This document shows, in pieces, positions 15,953-24,198 of a stretch of DNA of 33,727 nt. The notes beneath the pieces were generated by a model, which was given only the letters and a program-made list of their open reading frames with translations, made no database searches and was not told the DNA's origin. The translations under genes and the position numbers were made by a program. The DNA comes from Paludibacteraceae bacterium (lineage in GTDB: Bacteria; Bacteroidota; Bacteroidia; Bacteroidales; Paludibacteraceae). The DNA is taken from contig JAFPYI010000024.1 in assembly GCA_017412245.1 (NCBI GenBank), positions 1 through 33,727 of the forward strand, given 5' to 3'. Each line of letters begins with the position of its first letter. Position 1 is the stretch's first letter.

Positions 15953-16777
15953 TTATTTTATGGATTTGTCACCCAAATTTAGCACCACTTTGCCCAAATA
16001 CACACCACTTTTCGCCATTTGCGACACAGGAATAGAGTCTCCATCCAGGTTTGCTATACGCAAATGGTCGTATAATTTGTGTGTATGTCCGCCGATAACA
16101 ACATCTATTCCGCGTGTTTGAGATACCATCGTGGTATCACACGCATCTTCAGGCGCTTTGCCGCAAGTACCCATATGACTCAAGCAAACCACCAAATCAC
16201 ATCTCTTGGCACGCAGCAAATCAGCCATCTCTTGTGCTACGGCATAAGGTTCTTTATATTGAATCGGCAGAAAATTCTTGTCGGAAATAAGTCCTTTAGG
16301 ATCGCAACCCAAACCAAAAACGCCTATCTTCAAACCGCCACGGCGAAGAATAACAAAAGGTTTCACGATTCCTTCCAAGGCTGTTCCGGTAAAATCATAA
16401 TTGGCGCATACAATCGGGAAACGTGCGGTCTTCAGTACTGCGGCCAAAGTATCTACACCATTGTCAAACTCATGATTACCCAATGTAGCTACATCATAAC
16501 CCATCCTGTTCATGGCGTCTATCTCTACGCGACCTTTGTACACATTGAAATACGGCGTACCTTGACAAAAATCACCTGCATCCACCAACAGCAGATTAGG
16601 ATCTTTTTGACGCTCTTGATTGATGAGACCCATACGACGAGCATATCCGCCTAAATCATTTGATTTAGGTTCTACTTGAGAATGCGTATCATTCGTATGC
16701 AAAATCGTTAAATGATCTGCAGGCGTACAAGCTGTCATCAACATAACAGACAAACAAGCAAAGAAAAGTTTTTTCAT
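15953..16777 (-). CDS. 5'-nucleotidase-like metallophosphatase lipoprotein
   Basis: Lipobox MTAC (Cys17) ends the signal peptide. All the calcineurin-like metal motifs are visible: HTNDTHSQ (Asp30, His32), DAGDF (Asp69), GNHEFDNG (Asn101, His102), SHMG and GGHTH. At 274 aa it is only the N-terminal metallophosphatase domain of UshA/5'-nucleotidase. The C-terminal substrate domain is absent, a split form I have seen in Bacteroidetes. It would hydrolyse phosphate esters (perhaps nucleotides) outside the cytoplasm. It is 12 nt downstream of mutL and is the last gene of that operon. No terminator is clear after it. Confidence 0.88.
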   Translation of the reverse strand: MKKLFFACLSVMLMTACTPADHLTILHTNDTHSQVEPKSNDLGGYARRMGLINQERQKDPNLLLVDAGDFCQGTPYFNVYKGRVEIDAMNRMGYDVATLGNHEFDNGVDTLAAVLKTARFPIVCANYDFTGTALEGIVKPFVILRRGGLKIGVFGLGCDPKGLISDKNFLPIQYKEPYAVAQEMADLLRAKRCDLVVCLSHMGTCGKAPEDACDTTMVSQTRGIDVVIGGHTHKLYDHLRIANLDGDSIPVSQMAKSGVYLGKVVLNLGDKSIK

Positions 16778-16789
16778 GGTAGTTGTTAA

Positions 16790-18586
16790 TTAAAATCGTT
16801 TGAGTATATCTTCGTCCGTCAGGACAAACAGAATAGTCTTGCCATCCGGCGTTAATCGATAGAACGGCAAACGAATGAGTCGTAATACCAAATCGCGCAT
16901 CTCCATCTCTGTCAGACTCTTGTTTTGCGCAATAGCCGAAGCCTCAGCCAAAGAAAGAGCTATCTGTTCGCGCCATTCCTGCTGTGTATTGGCGCCTCGT
17001 TCTCGCACTGCATGCAAAATAGTCTGCAACACAGGCAAAGCAGACTGATTCGCCATTTGCGTAGGAATACCTTGTATCGAATAACTGTCCGCACTCAGTT
17101 GTTCCGCATCAAAGCCAATGGCACGTAAATCCGGCAGTAACTGCTCAAAAAGAACCATCTCGTCCGGTTGAAGTGTATAGACCTCCGGAAAAAGCAGTTG
17201 TTGCATGGCACCTTGAGTCTGAGACAACTGTTCTATCAACTGATGATAAAGCAACATCATATGCGCGCGATGTTGATGGACAAACACCAAACCGCCTTCC
17301 GCAGGAAGCAAAATATATTTCCCGCCGTACTGCCATAACGGACAGGACTCTACCATACTCTCCGTCAACACGATTCCTCCTTCTTCAGGTCGGATTTCCG
17401 AAGCAGGACGACTCGGTTCATACAAACTCTGCCAGTGCTCTATATTCTGGCGAGGCGGTGTATAAGTGCTACGGGAATGAAATGGATTATAATTCGGATC
17501 AACCGCCACTTGCGGACGACTAACCGGTTTGTCCGAAGGCAGCGGAATATCTATACTTCCACTCGTGTCGAAATCAATCTGCGGAGCCAAAGTAAACTTA
17601 CCTAATGCCTCTCGAACTGCAGCCATCAGGATTTGGAAAATCGTCTGCTCGTCTGCAAACTTAATCTCCGTCTTGGTCGGATGAATATTAACATCTATTG
17701 CCTCCGGATCAATATCAAAATAGATAAAGAACGAAGGTTGATAGTCATTTGGCAGCATTCCCGAATATGCCGTTTGAATGGCTTTCAGGAAATACGGATG
17801 ACGCATATATCGTCCGTTCACAAAGAAATACTGCTCCGCTTTACGAGTTACCGACTCCGGTTTGACCACAAAACCGCGAATGGACACCAATTCCGTGTCT
17901 GTACTTACCTCCACAAATCCGGAGGTAAACACATTTCGTTTGGGATTACCGAAAATAGCCTCTATGCGCTGTTTCTCTGTTCCGACAGGCAGTTCTAACA
18001 GAATCTCGTCATTATGCACAAACGTGAATGCCACTTTCGGATAGACCAGCACGATGTGATAGAACTCCGTCAGCAGATTTCGCAATTCCGTCTGGTCGGA
18101 TTTCAAGAACCGGCGTCTAACCGGCACATTGAAGAAGAGATTACTTACTTTGATATTCGTTCCCACAGGACAAGTGCATGCCTCGCTGCGAACTACTTCC
18201 GATCCGTGAATCTCCAATAATGAGCCTACTTCATCTTCCGCTCTGCGAGTCTGTAACTCCACTTGCGCCACGGCACAAATAGACGCTAATGCTTCTCCGC
18301 GGAAACCCATGGTACGAAGTGCGAACAGGTCTTGTGCATTCGTTATCTTGCTCGTCGCGTGGCGTTCAAAAGCCATACGAGCATCCGTCTCGCTCATACC
18401 GGAACCATCATCTATCACTTGCAGCATTGTGCGTCCGGCATCACGAACAATAACCTGAATGCGTTTGGCTCCCGCATCCAAGCTATTCTCCACCAACTCT
18501 TTCAAACACGAAGCAGGACGTTGAATCACCTCTCCTGCTGCTATCTGGTTGGCAACGCTATCCGGTAATAGATGAATGATATCCAT
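16790..18586 (-). CDS. mutL: DNA mismatch repair protein MutL
   Basis: MutL is the GHKL ATPase that links MutS mismatch recognition to downstream repair. ATPase motifs: ELVENSLDAGA (Glu30, Asn34), DDGSGM, FRGEAL and NLFFNVPVRRRFLKS. The linker (residues about 335-400) is Pro/Ser-rich. In the C-terminal domain the region equivalent to the DQHA(x2)E(x4)E endonuclease motif reads HQHRAHMMLLYH (from residue 437), lacking the Asp and both Glu, so nicking activity by that motif is not expected. The length, 598 aa, is normal. It abuts the small membrane protein gene at 18587 with no gap. Confidence 0.96.
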   Translation of the reverse strand: MDIIHLLPDSVANQIAAGEVIQRPASCLKELVENSLDAGAKRIQVIVRDAGRTMLQVIDDGSGMSETDARMAFERHATSKITNAQDLFALRTMGFRGEALASICAVAQVELQTRRAEDEVGSLLEIHGSEVVRSEACTCPVGTNIKVSNLFFNVPVRRRFLKSDQTELRNLLTEFYHIVLVYPKVAFTFVHNDEILLELPVGTEKQRIEAIFGNPKRNVFTSGFVEVSTDTELVSIRGFVVKPESVTRKAEQYFFVNGRYMRHPYFLKAIQTAYSGMLPNDYQPSFFIYFDIDPEAIDVNIHPTKTEIKFADEQTIFQILMAAVREALGKFTLAPQIDFDTSGSIDIPLPSDKPVSRPQVAVDPNYNPFHSRSTYTPPRQNIEHWQSLYEPSRPASEIRPEEGGIVLTESMVESCPLWQYGGKYILLPAEGGLVFVHQHRAHMMLLYHQLIEQLSQTQGAMQQLLFPEVYTLQPDEMVLFEQLLPDLRAIGFDAEQLSADSYSIQGIPTQMANQSALPVLQTILHAVRERGANTQQEWREQIALSLAEASAIAQNKSLTEMEMRDLVLRLIRLPFYRLTPDGKTILFVLTDEDILKRF

Positions 18587-18823
18587 TTATAGCAAGATAT
18601 AAACACCGAAAATCAATATAATCAGTAGTGCAATCCAGAACAACAATCGTGAGTTCTTGCGTTTGCGCAACTCGGTCATATTCTTTTCATGTTCCTCTCG
18701 AAATGACCCGTGATGAAGACGCGCAAGTTTTTTATCCTTGCGCGCCTCTTTATCCTTGTCGTAATAAATGGGACGATAATCCCACTCACGGGGTTTCGGT
18801 ACTTTTGGAAAAAGTACTGACAT
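18587..18823 (-). CDS. Small tail-anchored membrane protein, 78 aa
   Basis: The first 57 residues are highly charged (YYDKDKEARKDKKLARL, then FREEHEKNMTELRKRKN) and the last 18 form one hydrophobic helix (LLFWIALLIILIFGVYIL). This predicts a C-tail-anchored protein with a cytoplasmic basic domain. I recall similar short proteins beside mutL in other Bacteroidales, with no assigned role. It sits 5 nt after the OmpA/TPR gene and touches mutL, so it is surely co-transcribed and its expression is probably real. Confidence 0.75.
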   Translation of the reverse strand: MSVLFPKVPKPREWDYRPIYYDKDKEARKDKKLARLHHGSFREEHEKNMTELRKRKNSRLLFWIALLIILIFGVYILL

Positions 18824-18828
18824 TTATA

Positions 18829-20514
18829 TTACTTTACGATTTCAGCAAACTCTGCATCCTCAGCATACTTCGCAAACTCGATATCTTCTTGAGCACGAGC
18901 TTTGAAGGAAGCATCTTGAGCAACAGCAGCTTTCAGGTTGTCGTAAACACCGTTACGGTCGTTGGTACGAGCAGCAACAATAGCTTTCAGATAAGCGGTT
19001 GTAGCGTTCGGCTCTTTCACGTTGTCCAGAGTCTGACGAGCACCTGCATAATCCTCAGCCAAGATCTGTTGAACAGCTGCGTTGTTGCTTGCTGCCTCAC
19101 CGTAAGCGTTCTTAGCTGCTGCATAGTCACCCTTCATAGTGTAGAGAGTACCCATAGCACCATTCAAGTTACCTTCTGTGCCGGCTGCTTTGCCAAGATA
19201 TTCTTCTGCTTTGTCGAGGTCACCATCTGCCAATGCTGCCAAACCTGCGTTGTAGTTTACGTCAGGATCGTTAGGTTGGATCTCCAATGCTTTCGCGTAG
19301 CAACGACGAGCCTCTGCAATCTCACCATCATTGAAGTAGATTTGGCCCATGTTGTTCCATGCACGGTAGTCATTGAATTGCTCAGCAGCTTTGTTGTAGA
19401 TAGCGATCTTCTCTTGTTTGTCGTTGGTCAGAGTAGCAGCATAAAGCAACTCCTCAACGCTCAGTTGTGAAGGATCGTTCTTTGCCAAGTCACGGATCTC
19501 ATCATCGCTCTTACCGATAAGGTCGGTTGTCAAGATGAGGCGGCTGCGACGGAGAGCAGGAAGAATCTCGTCTGCGATAGTTCCGTAAACAGAGCTCAGG
19601 TTCTTGATTTGAGCCTCACGCTCTTCAGGATCGCTGTACATGGAGAGAACGCGCAGAACCAAGTCTTTGTCTTGCATGTTGCTCTCTTCCATTGCTTTCT
19701 GGAATCCCTCCCAGTCCTCAGCAGTGATATTGGAAGCGATATTAGCTTTTACTTTGTTCTTTTTGAGGTCTTTGCTCAAGAAGTTTTGAGCAGCTTTCTG
19801 ACGGTTCTTTGCCAAGTTCTCGTTCAGGTTTTGAGCACCATCAGGAGAAGCGTAACCGCTAACCTCTAATTTGTTGATAGCTTTTTTCTCGTTATCATTA
19901 GCCTCTTTGATAGCTGCTTGGAGGTTCTTAACTGCGTCAGAACCGGTCTCCGATGAACGGAGGTTGGATTGTTGAATGAGGAACTTGATGTCAGCCTCGG
20001 TCAACTCTTGGATAACGCGTTGGAATTTATCAGGAGTGGTAACAGACTTGTTGTCTTTTGCCTCTGCCAATTCAGATGTTGCGACCAGACCGTCTGCAAT
20101 CTTCATGTCAGGAATCTCAATCACTTTGTCTTTGATCTTACCGTCAAAGCGAAGATACAACTCGCATTTACGCATAGCCGGTTTGTAATCAAATGAGCAT
20201 TTTTGGGAATAAGTACCACCCTCTTTGAAGTTAACGGTAATACCATTCTCTTTTACTTTCTCACCTACGTAAGTTACAGGTTCGCCGAGAAGTTCTTCGT
20301 CACCGAACTTCAACACTGGAGTAACAACAAGTACACCACGTTTAACGAACTTTTTAGCAGGGAATGTACCGGTAATTTCAGCATTTACCTTTTGACCTAC
20401 CTTCTCAAGAGGACTCGGATTAACTGTCAAATCATCCGGTTTCGGCAGCGTTTTGCTGCAGGATGCCAAGATTGCTACTACGGCAACAAGGCTCAGAAAT
20501 AAACCTTTCTTCAT
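18829..20514 (-). CDS. OmpA-like/TPR lipoprotein, 561 aa
   Basis: Lipobox LASC (Cys19) ends the signal peptide. Residues about 30-145 are a beta-rich domain. Residues about 155-330 resemble an OmpA peptidoglycan-binding fold with an insertion: LEVSGYASPDG at 216-226 and NENLAKNRQKAAQNFL at 231-246 keep the Asp and Arg of that family. Residues about 370-500 are TPRs (AWNNMGQIYFNDGEIAEARRCYAKALEIQPNDPDVNYNAG region). It is likely an outer-membrane lipoprotein tethered to the cell wall. The layout recalls lipoproteins that anchor surface machines such as T9SS, but identity with a known one is not shown. A strong promoter lies upstream, and codon use is uniform (GCA/GCT, AAG-rich), suggesting high expression. 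Confidence 0.85.
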   Translation of the reverse strand: MKKGLFLSLVAVVAILASCSKTLPKPDDLTVNPSPLEKVGQKVNAEITGTFPAKKFVKRGVLVVTPVLKFGDEELLGEPVTYVGEKVKENGITVNFKEGGTYSQKCSFDYKPAMRKCELYLRFDGKIKDKVIEIPDMKIADGLVATSELAEAKDNKSVTTPDKFQRVIQELTEADIKFLIQQSNLRSSETGSDAVKNLQAAIKEANDNEKKAINKLEVSGYASPDGAQNLNENLAKNRQKAAQNFLSKDLKKNKVKANIASNITAEDWEGFQKAMEESNMQDKDLVLRVLSMYSDPEEREAQIKNLSSVYGTIADEILPALRRSRLILTTDLIGKSDDEIRDLAKNDPSQLSVEELLYAATLTNDKQEKIAIYNKAAEQFNDYRAWNNMGQIYFNDGEIAEARRCYAKALEIQPNDPDVNYNAGLAALADGDLDKAEEYLGKAAGTEGNLNGAMGTLYTMKGDYAAAKNAYGEAASNNAAVQQILAEDYAGARQTLDNVKEPNATTAYLKAIVAARTNDRNGVYDNLKAAVAQDASFKARAQEDIEFAKYAEDAEFAEIVK

Positions 20515-20604
20515 AAGTATAAAATTTGTTTTATTGGTTGGTTATTCAAAACCTTTTGTGAGGCACAAACGCTACGTATCGAGCGGGTCCACACTTTCAC
20601 GCTG

Positions 20605-20636
20605 CAAAATTACTACAAAAATTTCAATTATGCAAA
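20605..20636 (-). promoter_or_regulatory. Promoter of the OmpA/TPR-mutL operon
   Basis: On the minus strand TTTG (20633-20636), a 20-nt spacer and TAATTTTG (20605-20612) are preceded by GTAG. The leader is about 85 nt. Confidence 0.8.
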
Positions 20637-20770
20637 TAATTGCGTAACTTTTTTTTCAATAAACCGATTTTTTATTCAATTTTCAGGGTTCTTCGAAACG
20701 TGTTATCTCTCGTAATCGGCTCGAGAATGACTCGTTCACTCTCGCAAAAATGGAATTATATTTTCATTTA

Positions 20771-20802
20771 TTTGTATATATCGAAAAAATATAGTACCTT
20801 TG
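20771..20802 (+). promoter_or_regulatory. Promoter of the 20811 lipoprotein gene
   Basis: TTTG (20771-20774), a 20-nt spacer and TACCTTTG (20795-20802) match the consensus. The ATG follows only 8 nt after the -7 box, so the transcript would be leaderless or nearly so. Confidence 0.8.
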
Positions 20803-20810
20803 CAAGCCAA

Positions 20811-21320
20811 ATGAAAAAAATACTATTCATATTTGCTATTGCTGCGCTTTGTGCCGCTTGCCATCAGTCTTCGCCTGCCGAGCAACGCAAACAACAGAAA
20901 CACATTCAGGACAGTATTGCGCTCTCCGAACAAGAGAGAAGTCTCGAGTACTATCATTCGCAGCGAGAATTACTGGAACCGAAGGCTGATTCGTTATTGG
21001 CTCTGTTCAAATACGAAAAGAACGAAAAATACCAAGACCATGGTAATTATGTTATGGAACGCGGGCGCTTGCGCGTGCTCGTGCGGGATGATGCACAAGT
21101 AGCACCTGTCGGTTATCTGAACGGGAAACGCATTGACCTCGATACCTATCGCGCACCGGACAGTCCGGAAAGCAAACAGTTATGGGAAGCGGAAAGAAAA
21201 GCCATTGAGTCGGCATACAATCTTTTTGTAGTCATCGCAGACCTGCGCGAACTCGACAAACGCATCCATCGCACATCACTGGAAATAGAAAAATACCAAA
21301 AAAGACTACAAAAAAACTAA
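20811..21320 (+). CDS. Lipoprotein of unknown function, 169 aa
   Basis: A signal peptide ends in lipobox CAAC (Cys17). The rest is charged and mostly helical, with likely coiled-coil segments near residues 25-60 (EQRKQQKHIQDSIALSEQER) and at the C-terminus (LDKRIHRTSLEIEKYQKRL). The middle holds VMERGRLRVLVRDDAQVAPVGYLNG. No known family is recognised. I chose this ATG because an upstream in-frame start at 20640 would lie far before the promoter, and the lipoprotein signal begins exactly here. It is the first gene of a plus-strand run with SRPBCC, psd and deoC, although the SRPBCC gene has its own promoter. Confidence 0.8.
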   Translation: MKKILFIFAIAALCAACHQSSPAEQRKQQKHIQDSIALSEQERSLEYYHSQRELLEPKADSLLALFKYEKNEKYQDHGNYVMERGRLRVLVRDDAQVAPVGYLNGKRIDLDTYRAPDSPESKQLWEAERKAIESAYNLFVVIADLRELDKRIHRTSLEIEKYQKRLQKN

Positions 21321-21324
21321 ACCT

Positions 21325-21356
21325 TTTGCACAATTCAAAAAAAAGCAGTAAATTTG
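21325..21356 (+). promoter_or_regulatory. Promoter of the SRPBCC-psd-deoC genes
   Basis: TTTG (21325-21328), a 20-nt spacer and TAAATTTG (21349-21356) follow AAAAAAGCAG. It begins 5 nt after the lipoprotein stop. The leader to the ATG at 21378 is about 15 nt. Confidence 0.8.
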
Positions 21357-21377
21357 CACCCAAATACGTTTAGCACT

Positions 21378-21809
21378 ATGTCCGAATCCAAATACGAAAG
21401 CAAAATTACTTCCTCGCCATGCTCTGCAAGCCAGATTTACAGAGTGCTGAGCGACTTGAAAAACATAGAAAAAGTAAAAGATCTCATTCCGCAGGATAAA
21501 ATCCAGGAGATGGAAATCGACTCTGACTATATCCGCATGAAAGTGGACGGTTTGGGCCAGAAAATCAAAATCGCTATCATAGATAGAATTGAAAACGACA
21601 CCGTCAAATTCGGCGCAGAAGGTATTCCGATGCAGGCAAATTTCTGGATTCAACTCAAGGAAGTCAATCCTACCGACACACGAATCAAACTGACCGTCAA
21701 AGCAGATATACCGATGATGTTCAAGTTTATGCTTGAGAAAAAAATGCAACAGGGACTCGACCAAGCAGCAGAAATGCTTGCGCAATTCCCGTATTCACAA
21801 TGGCAATAA
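21378..21809 (+). CDS. SRPBCC-fold protein, 143 aa
   Basis: The protein reads MSESKYESKITSSPCSAS, then IYRVLSDLKNIEKVKDLIP and two later strands (ANFWIQLKEV, RIKLTVKADIPM) ending in a long helix (FMLEKKMQQGLDQAAEMLAQ). This matches the START/SRPBCC ligand-binding fold, with a C-terminal helix over a hydrophobic pocket. The ligand is unknown. I chose the ATG at 21378; the only earlier in-frame start (TTG at 21354) lies inside the -7 box. The stop and the psd ATG are separated by 1 nt, so the product may relate to lipid metabolism, but that is inference. Confidence 0.8.
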   Translation: MSESKYESKITSSPCSASQIYRVLSDLKNIEKVKDLIPQDKIQEMEIDSDYIRMKVDGLGQKIKIAIIDRIENDTVKFGAEGIPMQANFWIQLKEVNPTDTRIKLTVKADIPMMFKFMLEKKMQQGLDQAAEMLAQFPYSQWQ

Positions 21810-21810
21810 T

Positions 21811-22515
21811 ATGAAAACTCCACGTATTCACAGAGAAGGAAGAAACACGATAATCGGCATCGTTTTGTTGCTCTTTATCATCAATATTCCTGTTTATCTT
21901 CATTTCCCGCATTGGATTTTTGGAATCATCTTGGCACTCACGGCCTTGCTACTCGTTTTCGTGACGTATTTCTTCAGAAATCCCGTCCGCGTCCTGGAAA
22001 TCGATGACCCGAATTTTATCATCGCGCCGGCTGACGGACGCGTTGTGGTAGTTGAACCGACGGAAGAGAACGAGTATTTTCACGAGCGGAAACTGCAAGT
22101 CTCTATTTTCATGTCGCCGTTTAATGTGCATGCCAATTGGTATCCTATCGAAGGAAATATCATCGTTTCCGAGCATCAAAAAGGACGGCATAAAGGCGCA
22201 TGGCTTCCGAAATCGTCCACAGAAAACGAACGTTCGCTCGTGGTGATTGAAACACCGAACAAGATTCAAATAGCTGTTCGGCAAGTAGCAGGAGCTATGG
22301 CAAGACGAATCGTAACATACGCCAAACCCGGACATCAAGCACACAGAAACTCACATCTCGGATTTATCAAACTCGGTTCACGCGTAGATATGTATCTGCC
22401 GTTGGATACGGAGATGTTCGTTGAAGTGGGAGAAGCCGTTCGAGGAAATGAAACTATTATCGGACGACTCGCTGAAGAAGAACCGAAAAAAGCAAAAAAA
22501 GCAGAACAAGATTAA
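21811..22515 (+). CDS. psd: Phosphatidylserine decarboxylase proenzyme
   Basis: Psd converts phosphatidylserine to phosphatidylethanolamine in the inner membrane. The 234-aa protein is the short form. Two N-terminal membrane segments cover about residues 14-55. Conserved stretches are FFRNPVRV, IAPADGRVV, FMSPFNVHANW and the self-cleavage site LGS (Gly189-Ser190), where Ser190 becomes the pyruvoyl group. I chose the ATG at 21811 because it sits 1 nt after the SRPBCC stop and gives the normal length. A pssA gene, often adjacent, is not in the window. Confidence 0.95.
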   Translation: MKTPRIHREGRNTIIGIVLLLFIINIPVYLHFPHWIFGIILALTALLLVFVTYFFRNPVRVLEIDDPNFIIAPADGRVVVVEPTEENEYFHERKLQVSIFMSPFNVHANWYPIEGNIIVSEHQKGRHKGAWLPKSSTENERSLVVIETPNKIQIAVRQVAGAMARRIVTYAKPGHQAHRNSHLGFIKLGSRVDMYLPLDTEMFVEVGEAVRGNETIIGRLAEEEPKKAKKAEQD

Positions 22516-22528
22516 AATTTAATACATC

Positions 22529-23410
22529 ATGGACAAATTTGAAGAATTATTTGCGCAGTACCCCTGCCCATTTACTGATGAGCAAGTAAAAGCTCAGGTT
22601 GCGGAAATTGAGAAGAAACATTTCGCAGAAAACAATAACGTTGAGGTTTGGAAACAATGCCTCCACCAAATCGATTACACCACGCTTAGCGCGGACGACA
22701 CTGTTGCTAAAGTAGAGAAAATGGCCAATGCCGTTAATAATTTCGAGAAAGACTTCCCCGGAATTCCTAACGTAGCCGCTATTTGCGTATATCCCGCTAT
22801 GGCTGAATATGTTCGCAAAGCACTGAAAGACCCGAAATTTAATATCGCTTGCGTCAGTGGGGTTTTCCCAAGTTCACAAAGTTTCCTCGAAGTCAAAATA
22901 GCCGAAACAGCATTGGCTCTCAAAGCAGGCGCAACCGAGATTGACATCGTTCTTTCCGTAGGCAAATTCCTCGAAGGACGTTATCAGGAGTGCTTCGACG
23001 AGATTCAAGAACTCAAGGCTGTGTGCGGAGAACATCACCTCAAAGTGATTCTCGAAACCGGTATGCTCAACACTGCAGAGAATATCTGGAAAGCATCTAT
23101 CCTCTCTATGGCGGCTGGCGCTGATTTTATCAAGACTTCCACAGGAAAGATTGCCGTTAACGCTACACCGGAAGCCACTTTCGTAATGTGCCACGCTATC
23201 AAGGCTTGGAAAGAGAAAACAGGTGAAAAGAAATGCTACAAACCGGCCGGAGGTGTTTCTACTACGGAAGAAGCCGTTCAACACTATACTTTGGTGAAAG
23301 AGATTCTCGGTCAAGACTGGCTGAACAATGAGTCTTTCCGTTTCGGAGCAAGCCGCTTGGCAAACAACCTTCTTTCCTCTATCGTAGGCAAAGAGACCAA
23401 ATATTTCTAA
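22529..23410 (+). CDS. deoC: Deoxyribose-phosphate aldolase
   Basis: DeoC cleaves 2-deoxyribose-5-phosphate to glyceraldehyde-3-phosphate and acetaldehyde in deoxynucleoside breakdown. The 293-aa class I aldolase has the Schiff-base Lys202 in DFIKTSTGK, the acidic strand ATEIDIVLSVG and the phosphate-binding FRFGASRLANN near the C-terminus. It starts 13 nt after psd, so it is in the same transcript. No pathway link to psd is obvious. Confidence 0.96.
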   Translation: MDKFEELFAQYPCPFTDEQVKAQVAEIEKKHFAENNNVEVWKQCLHQIDYTTLSADDTVAKVEKMANAVNNFEKDFPGIPNVAAICVYPAMAEYVRKALKDPKFNIACVSGVFPSSQSFLEVKIAETALALKAGATEIDIVLSVGKFLEGRYQECFDEIQELKAVCGEHHLKVILETGMLNTAENIWKASILSMAAGADFIKTSTGKIAVNATPEATFVMCHAIKAWKEKTGEKKCYKPAGGVSTTEEAVQHYTLVKEILGQDWLNNESFRFGASRLANNLLSSIVGKETKYF

Positions 23411-23487
23411 ATTTCCATCCTTTTAATGGGTTGGAATAGGGTCCTTTCGAAGGCTTATCGAAGGTTTAACGTATCCTGCTTATCTCT

Positions 23488-23508
23488 TATATATACTGTG
23501 TATATATA
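23488..23508. repeat. AT-rich inverted repeat after deoC
   Basis: The arms TATATATAC (23488-23496) and GTATATATA (23500-23508) are perfect, with a 3-nt loop. The role is unknown. It is not a canonical terminator. Confidence 0.6.
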
Positions 23509-23554
23509 AACCGTGATTTTTAATTTAGACCACCTGACCACGGGATACAGACAA

Positions 23555-23588
23555 AAAAATAGAGCAACCAAACGGCTGCTCTATTTTT
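23555..23588. terminator. Bidirectional terminator between deoC and the small lipoprotein gene
   Basis: The perfect 12-bp arms AAAAATAGAGCA (23555-23566) and TGCTCTATTTTT (23577-23588) enclose a 10-nt loop. Flanking A- and T-runs make it a terminator in both directions for convergent genes. Confidence 0.85.
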
Positions 23589-23608
23589 AGCATTTAAAAA
23601 TAAAGCAA

Positions 23609-23983
23609 TTAATTTTTATTCTCGTTTTTGTTCAAGCAATCTTCAGAATCTTTTGCAGAAACGACAGCTGCGATATAGGTATATTGAATACCTGTTTGAG
23701 CTGCCATCCATGCTGCTTGCTCATAAACAGCGTGTACACCGAACTCGGTATCCCACTCATAGTAATCAGTTGTAGTCTTGGTACCTGCAAATTTAGAGGT
23801 AACTGCTACGTGCCAGCAATGTTCATTTTCATCGTCATAAGCGATTCCGTTTACAGTACCCTTTTCATAATCGATAGTAGGAGCTGGATCACCCTCTTTG
23901 TAGTTTCCGCTACCACCGGCTGCACAACTTGCAAAGAAACCGATTGTCAAAGCCATAACGGCTAAATAAAGTAACTTTTTCAT
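23609..23983 (-). CDS. Small lipoprotein of unknown function, 124 aa
   Basis: The signal peptide ends in lipobox FASC (Cys20), followed by a Gly-rich linker. The mature part (GTVNGIAYDDENEHCWHVAVTS, then the aromatic DYYEWDTEFGVHAVYEQAAW) is a small alpha/beta domain with two Cys (one in EHCWH, one near the end in SEDCLNK) that could form a disulfide. The start at 23983 begins the signal peptide; an earlier in-frame ATG at 24025 adds 14 residues before it and sits close to the promoter. It has its own promoter and a shared terminator. No family is recognised. Confidence 0.75.
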   Translation of the reverse strand: MKKLLYLAVMALTIGFFASCAAGGSGNYKEGDPAPTIDYEKGTVNGIAYDDENEHCWHVAVTSKFAGTKTTTDYYEWDTEFGVHAVYEQAAWMAAQTGIQYTYIAAVVSAKDSEDCLNKNENKN

Positions 23984-24035
23984 TGTAAAATAAAATTTTG
24001 TGGTTAGTAAGTATTGATTTGTCACATTTCCGCCG

Positions 24036-24067
24036 CAAAAGTACTACTTTTATTTCATATACGCAAG
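24036..24067 (-). promoter_or_regulatory. Promoter of the 23609-23983 lipoprotein gene
   Basis: On the minus strand CTTG (24064-24067), a 20-nt spacer and TACTTTTG (24036-24043) are preceded by AAAAGTAG. Confidence 0.7.
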
Positions 24068-24137
24068 AAAAATGACCATTTTTTAATAAATTATTGGCAT
24101 TTTTTACTATTTATATGCATATTCACCACTTTTGGGT

Positions 24138-24169
24138 ATTGCATAATTCGCAGAAAAGCAGTAACTTTG
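24138..24169 (+). promoter_or_regulatory. feoB promoter
   Basis: ATTG (24138-24141), a 20-nt spacer and TAACTTTG (24162-24169) follow AGAAAAGCAG. The GTG start of feoB is 29 nt past the -7 box. A 10-bp palindrome ATATGCATAT lies upstream at 24113-24122. No clear iron-regulator box is recognised. Confidence 0.75.
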
Positions 24170-24198
24170 CACCCGAATTCAATTAACGACCTTCCCTT

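Noticed and set aside
18628-19470. A 280-codon plus-strand open frame opposite the OmpA/TPR gene
   Set aside because: It is a mirror of a codon-biased gene; the Ser/Val/Cys-rich translation is typical of an antisense shadow.
20720-20752. Hairpin CGAGAATGA/TCACTCTCG between the divergent genes
   Set aside because: It has a mismatch, no T-run, and is not linked to either promoter in a clear way.
24113-24122. ATATGCATAT as an iron-regulator box for feoB
   Set aside because: It is a short palindrome that can arise by chance in AT-rich DNA and does not match a Fur box well enough to call.
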